A DNA stretch of 64,000 nt from Castellaniella sp. MT123 (GTDB lineage Bacteria > Pseudomonadota > Gammaproteobacteria > Burkholderiales > Burkholderiaceae_B). A program made the position numbers and the translations under genes. Positions 61,238 through 64,000 of this stretch are shown here, in pieces (position 1 is the stretch's first letter; every line of letters begins with the position of its first letter). Below the pieces are notes generated by a model. The model did not search any database and had not been told where the DNA came from. It was given only the letters and a program-made list of their open reading frames with translations. The DNA is taken from positions 1,984,001-2,048,000 of the forward strand of contig NZ_CP154879.1 in NCBI RefSeq assembly GCF_039614765.1, read 5' to 3'.

Positions 61238-62035
61238 ATGTCCGACTTTCACGACCACACCACCTTGCGGCTGCGAATCCTGTCCGACCTGCACCTGAGC
61301 ATGCAGGGGCTGGCACTGCCCGACACCCCAGCCGACGTCACCATCCTGGCGGGCGACATCGCCCGCCCTCAGGCGGCCATGCAATGGGCGGCCAGAATCC
61401 GAGGGCCGGTGATCTATGTGCCGGGCAACCACGAATTCTACGGGGGCGATGTTCCCGGGGTCAGGGCCGATTTGGCACGCGCCGCCGCCGAACACGGCAT
61501 CCAGTTGCTGGATCAGCGGGCGACCGTGATCAACGGCGTGCGCTTCCTGGGCACGACGCTATGGACCGATTTCGAGCTGTTCGGCACCGAACTGCGTGAG
61601 CAGGCCATGGAACAGACCGGCCAGTTCATGCGGGATTTCCAGGTGATCCGCAACGGCGACGGCTCTCGTTTCACGCCGAAAGACGCAGTCGCGCTGTTCC
61701 GGGAACAATATGACTGGCTGGACCGTACGCTGGACGAGCCGTCCGACGGGCCGACCGTGGTCATCACCCACCACGCCCCCAGCCTGCGCAGCGTGCACCC
61801 GCGCTTCGAGGATTCCCTGGTCAGCGCGGGTTTCGTGTCGGACTGCACCGGCCTGATGGGGCGCGCATGCCTGTGGATCCACGGCCACACTCATGACAGT
61901 TTCGACTACACCGTGCGCGGTACCCGGGTCCTGTGCAATCCCCGGGGCTATTGCCGCGACGGCGTCAACGAAAACCCGGTCTTCGACCCCGGGTTCTGCG
62001 TCGACGTGCCGGTCACGGAATCATCGAGCCCGTGA
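61238..62035 (+). CDS. Calcineurin-like metallophosphoesterase
   Basis: A 265-residue metallophosphoesterase. The dimetal motifs are in canonical order: LRILSDLHLSMQG (D-x-H), TILAGDIARPQ (GD), VPGNHEFYGG (GNHE), VVITHHAPSLRSVHP and CLWIHGHTHDSFDYTVRG (GHxH). The C-terminus ends in a strand-rich segment, CNPRGYCRDGVNENPVFDPG. The chemical substrate (nucleotide, phosphodiester or phosphoprotein) is not indicated. It overlaps the 3' end of the convergent GH31 gene by 15 bases. The ATG (MSDFHDHTTLRLRI) has a weak ribosome binding site. Confidence 0.9.
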   Translation: MSDFHDHTTLRLRILSDLHLSMQGLALPDTPADVTILAGDIARPQAAMQWAARIRGPVIYVPGNHEFYGGDVPGVRADLARAAAEHGIQLLDQRATVINGVRFLGTTLWTDFELFGTELREQAMEQTGQFMRDFQVIRNGDGSRFTPKDAVALFREQYDWLDRTLDEPSDGPTVVITHHAPSLRSVHPRFEDSLVSAGFVSDCTGLMGRACLWIHGHTHDSFDYTVRGTRVLCNPRGYCRDGVNENPVFDPGFCVDVPVTESSSP

Positions 62036-64000
62036 AATGCGGACTTCGGCGCCGCGGCGTTTGACCTCAAGCCCTTCGGACGGCAGGATACGCAGGCCTT
62101 CCAGGCCTTTTATGTAGCTGGAACCCTGCATCTGCATGACGCGGATCTTGTTGCGCATCACGACGGGATTGTGCTCGGGCATGCCGAACATCCAGACCTC
62201 TTCCAGGATACGGGCGGAATTGATTTCCCCCGTATGCTGGGCGACAGGCCCCAGGCACAGCATATGGCCCTCGCGGCCGAATACCGGCAGAGTATCCAGC
62301 CCCGGTCGCAGCGTCCAGCGCGTGCCGCCCTCGTAGCGCCAGCCGGTATTCAGATCCCACCAGGCGTCACCCTGGGGCAGATAGACTTCGGTTTCGCCCC
62401 CCGGCTGCATGACGGGCGCCACCAGCAGGGCCGGCCCCAGCAGGTACTGGGTGTCCCAGACATGGGCGTCCGGATCGGCCGGATACGCCTGCGCCATGGA
62501 CCGCTGAACCGGCAGGCCGGTGCGCACGGCATCGTCGATGATGCCCGCCACATAAGGCAATAGACGGTAGCGCCACTGCAACCAGTGCTTGATCTTTGCG
62601 CGGGTGTCGGCATCGAAGGCATCCGGCATCAGATCGGGATGGCCCTGGAGGCTGAAATTGGCGGAGAACACGCTCATGGCCAGCCAGCGCAGATACAGTT
62701 CGGCCGTCATGGATTGGGGGGTGCGTTCGGCGCTGCCCAGGCGATGCGTCTGTACCGCCACCCCGCTATTGCCCACCGACAGGGCAGCGCGCAGGGTTTC
62801 GGCGTAACCGGCCCAGCTGTTGTCGACATCGGGCCCCTGCTGCCAGGCGAAACGCTGCACGCCCGGGAACAGGTCACGGCTGAGCATCACGCCTTCCTGG
62901 GGTGTGCGTGGCGCTGCGACGGCATCGAACAGGGCGCGGCGCGCCAGGTGCGGATAACTGGTCCGCAGGACGGCATCGGCCTCGCCGCCGCGTGCCTCGA
63001 TGTTCGCCGGGAAATCGAACTGTGCCTGACAGACCGGCGCATCCAGGCCGTCTTCCAGTGCCTGCTGATGGCGTTCGGTCCAGAGGCGGCCGGCGTCCTT
63101 GTGCGTCAGGTCCAGCAGGCCGAAAGGCTGCCCGCCCGACGCGGGCGTCCCGGGACATACCCAGGCCGACCCGTCAGCATCGCACAACAGCCAGCCGCGG
63201 TCTTCCCATTCGTCGAACAGCGGCGTGCCCTGCAGCACCCCTGGAATGCAACTGCCCGCCAGATGCACGTCCAGCGCCTCGGCGCCGGTGACCAACGCCC
63301 GCCAGTTCGGTTCGCGATCCGACCATTCGAATACGGGCTTATCCGTCTGGAAACCGACGATGGCCGGGTCAGCCAGCCTCAGGACATCCAGCGCCATCCC
63401 CTGCGCACGCAAGCTGCGGATCTGCTGCAGGCTCTGTTCCGCCGTCTGACCCTGGGCCTGGTCAAGCCACACCCCCATGGGCCAGAGATTGGGCTGGCCG
63501 GCGCGCCCCGTCAACGCGGTGTATTGATTGAGGATCTCGCCGGGTTCGCCGACGAACAGGAACAGATCCAGGCCCGCCCCCCGGGCGCGGATCGTATAGG
63601 AGGCCTGCTCGGTCAGGTCATGCTCGACCCGGTCCAGCGTGTTGACATACACCCCCCAGCCGCGCGGGCTCCAGGCCAACGGCAGGCAGCGGTCCGCAGG
63701 CGCGTCGGACACCAGAAGCGAGGCCCGCCGGTCCAGATCGCCCAGGGTCTCGCCCAGGCCGAAGAGCCCTTCGTCCTCGTCCAGGGACCATTCGATCCGC
63801 CAGCGGGATTCCCCATCGGCATCCGCCACCGGTCGCGCCGACAGTCGGGCCTGTGCCACCCCGAGGTCGCGACACGACAGGCTCAGGACGGGATCGGCCC
63901 CGCCGATCGCCAGACAGGCTTCCCCGTGGCTCAGCCGCCAGTGCCCCGGCTCGGGCGACTGGCAGTCGAACTCGCCGACGGCTTCCTGGCGTGCCAACAG
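62021..64000 (-). CDS. Glycoside hydrolase family 31 protein, N-terminus outside window
   Basis: At least 659 residues of a GH31 alpha-glucosidase/alpha-xylosidase-like protein; the frame is open at the window end, so its N-terminus is missing. The visible part has the GH31 N-domain (MGVWLDQAQGQT region) and barrel. The probable nucleophile aspartate is in AQFDFPANIE and the acid/base aspartate in QQGPDVDNSWAGYAETL. C-terminal beta domains have VWDTQYLLGPALLVAPVMQP and WWDLNTGWRYEGG. The usual HDIGGF substrate-binding motif is replaced by HRLGSA (about 62729-62746), so the -1 subsite is altered. Closest type is the YicI/XylS branch. It is convergent with the metallophosphoesterase gene. Confidence 0.85.
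   Translation of the reverse strand: MLARQEAVGEFDCQSPEPGHWRLSHGEACLAIGGADPVLSLSCRDLGVAQARLSARPVADADGESRWRIEWSLDEDEGLFGLGETLGDLDRRASLLVSDAPADRCLPLAWSPRGWGVYVNTLDRVEHDLTEQASYTIRARGAGLDLFLFVGEPGEILNQYTALTGRAGQPNLWPMGVWLDQAQGQTAEQSLQQIRSLRAQGMALDVLRLADPAIVGFQTDKPVFEWSDREPNWRALVTGAEALDVHLAGSCIPGVLQGTPLFDEWEDRGWLLCDADGSAWVCPGTPASGGQPFGLLDLTHKDAGRLWTERHQQALEDGLDAPVCQAQFDFPANIEARGGEADAVLRTSYPHLARRALFDAVAAPRTPQEGVMLSRDLFPGVQRFAWQQGPDVDNSWAGYAETLRAALSVGNSGVAVQTHRLGSAERTPQSMTAELYLRWLAMSVFSANFSLQGHPDLMPDAFDADTRAKIKHWLQWRYRLLPYVAGIIDDAVRTGLPVQRSMAQAYPADPDAHVWDTQYLLGPALLVAPVMQPGGETEVYLPQGDAWWDLNTGWRYEGGTRWTLRPGLDTLPVFGREGHMLCLGPVAQHTGEINSARILEEVWMFGMPEHNPVVMRNKIRVMQMQGSSYIKGLEGLRILPSEGLEVKRRGAEVRISRAR

Overview
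The window is GC-rich, densely coded chromosomal DNA from a betaproteobacterium. The best fit is Burkholderiales, near Alcaligenaceae (Bordetella, Achromobacter, Castellaniella or Pusillimonas-like). This rests on family-level protein resemblance and on conserved gene groups (glyQ-glyS-gmhB-plsC, lptD-surA/rsmA, amgK-murU). No database search was possible. I see no CRISPR array, prophage, rRNA operon or intact insertion sequence. One tRNA gene (Lys-UUU) is present. The window opens inside mutM and closes inside a glycoside hydrolase family 31 gene.

Region 1 (1-13.5 kb) is mainly catabolic. After mutM, a RidA-like gene, an FAD-linked 2-hydroxyacid dehydrogenase and a phosphomannomutase/phosphoglucomutase comes a complete homoprotocatechuate meta-cleavage operon on the minus strand. 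Its order is TRAP transporter dctP-dctQ-dctM, then hpaG1-hpaG2-hpaE-hpaD-hpaF-hpaH-hpaI. It is divergent from its MarR-type regulator hpaR. Paired inverted repeats lie in the shared promoter region. The end products should be pyruvate and succinic semialdehyde; a gabD-like gene at 23.3-24.8 kb could finish the route to succinate.

Region 2 (13.5-23.2 kb, minus strand) is a surface-glycan locus. It holds a WecA/MraY-like initiating transferase, WbpO (UDP-HexNAc 6-dehydrogenase), WbpP (4-epimerase), a MurJ/Wzx-type flippase and four GT4 glycosyltransferase domains in three genes, two of them fused into one 804-residue protein. No Wzy-type polymerase is visible in the window.

Region 3 (23.3-31.7 kb) contains gabD and its divergent IclR-family regulator around a 22-bp perfect palindrome. 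A strong candidate small RNA follows, with its own promoter, a CU-rich anti-Shine-Dalgarno segment and a UUCG-capped terminator. Then come coq7 and a non-canonical cbb3-type oxidase operon: a CcoS-like segment fused to CcoN, CcoO, a monoheme membrane cytochrome, a SCO protein and a membrane protein. An OsmC-like gene is divergent from it.

Region 4 (31.7-35.4 kb) looks acquired: thyA and a truncated arsenic operon (arsR-arsD-arsA, no pump gene) with visibly lower GC and different codon use. Region 5 (35.4-51.8 kb) returns to host-like DNA: a crotonase/class I fumarase/CitE-like operon, glyQS-gmhB-plsC-ygjP, gloA, rsmA-surA-lptD for outer-membrane biogenesis, and amgK-murU for peptidoglycan recycling.

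Region 6 (51.8-64 kb) carries two ABC importers (a GlnHPQ type and MetNIQ), a tricarballylate/citrate-type oxidation locus (tcuR-like, tcuA, tcuB), tRNA-Lys, a metallophosphoesterase and the GH31 gene.
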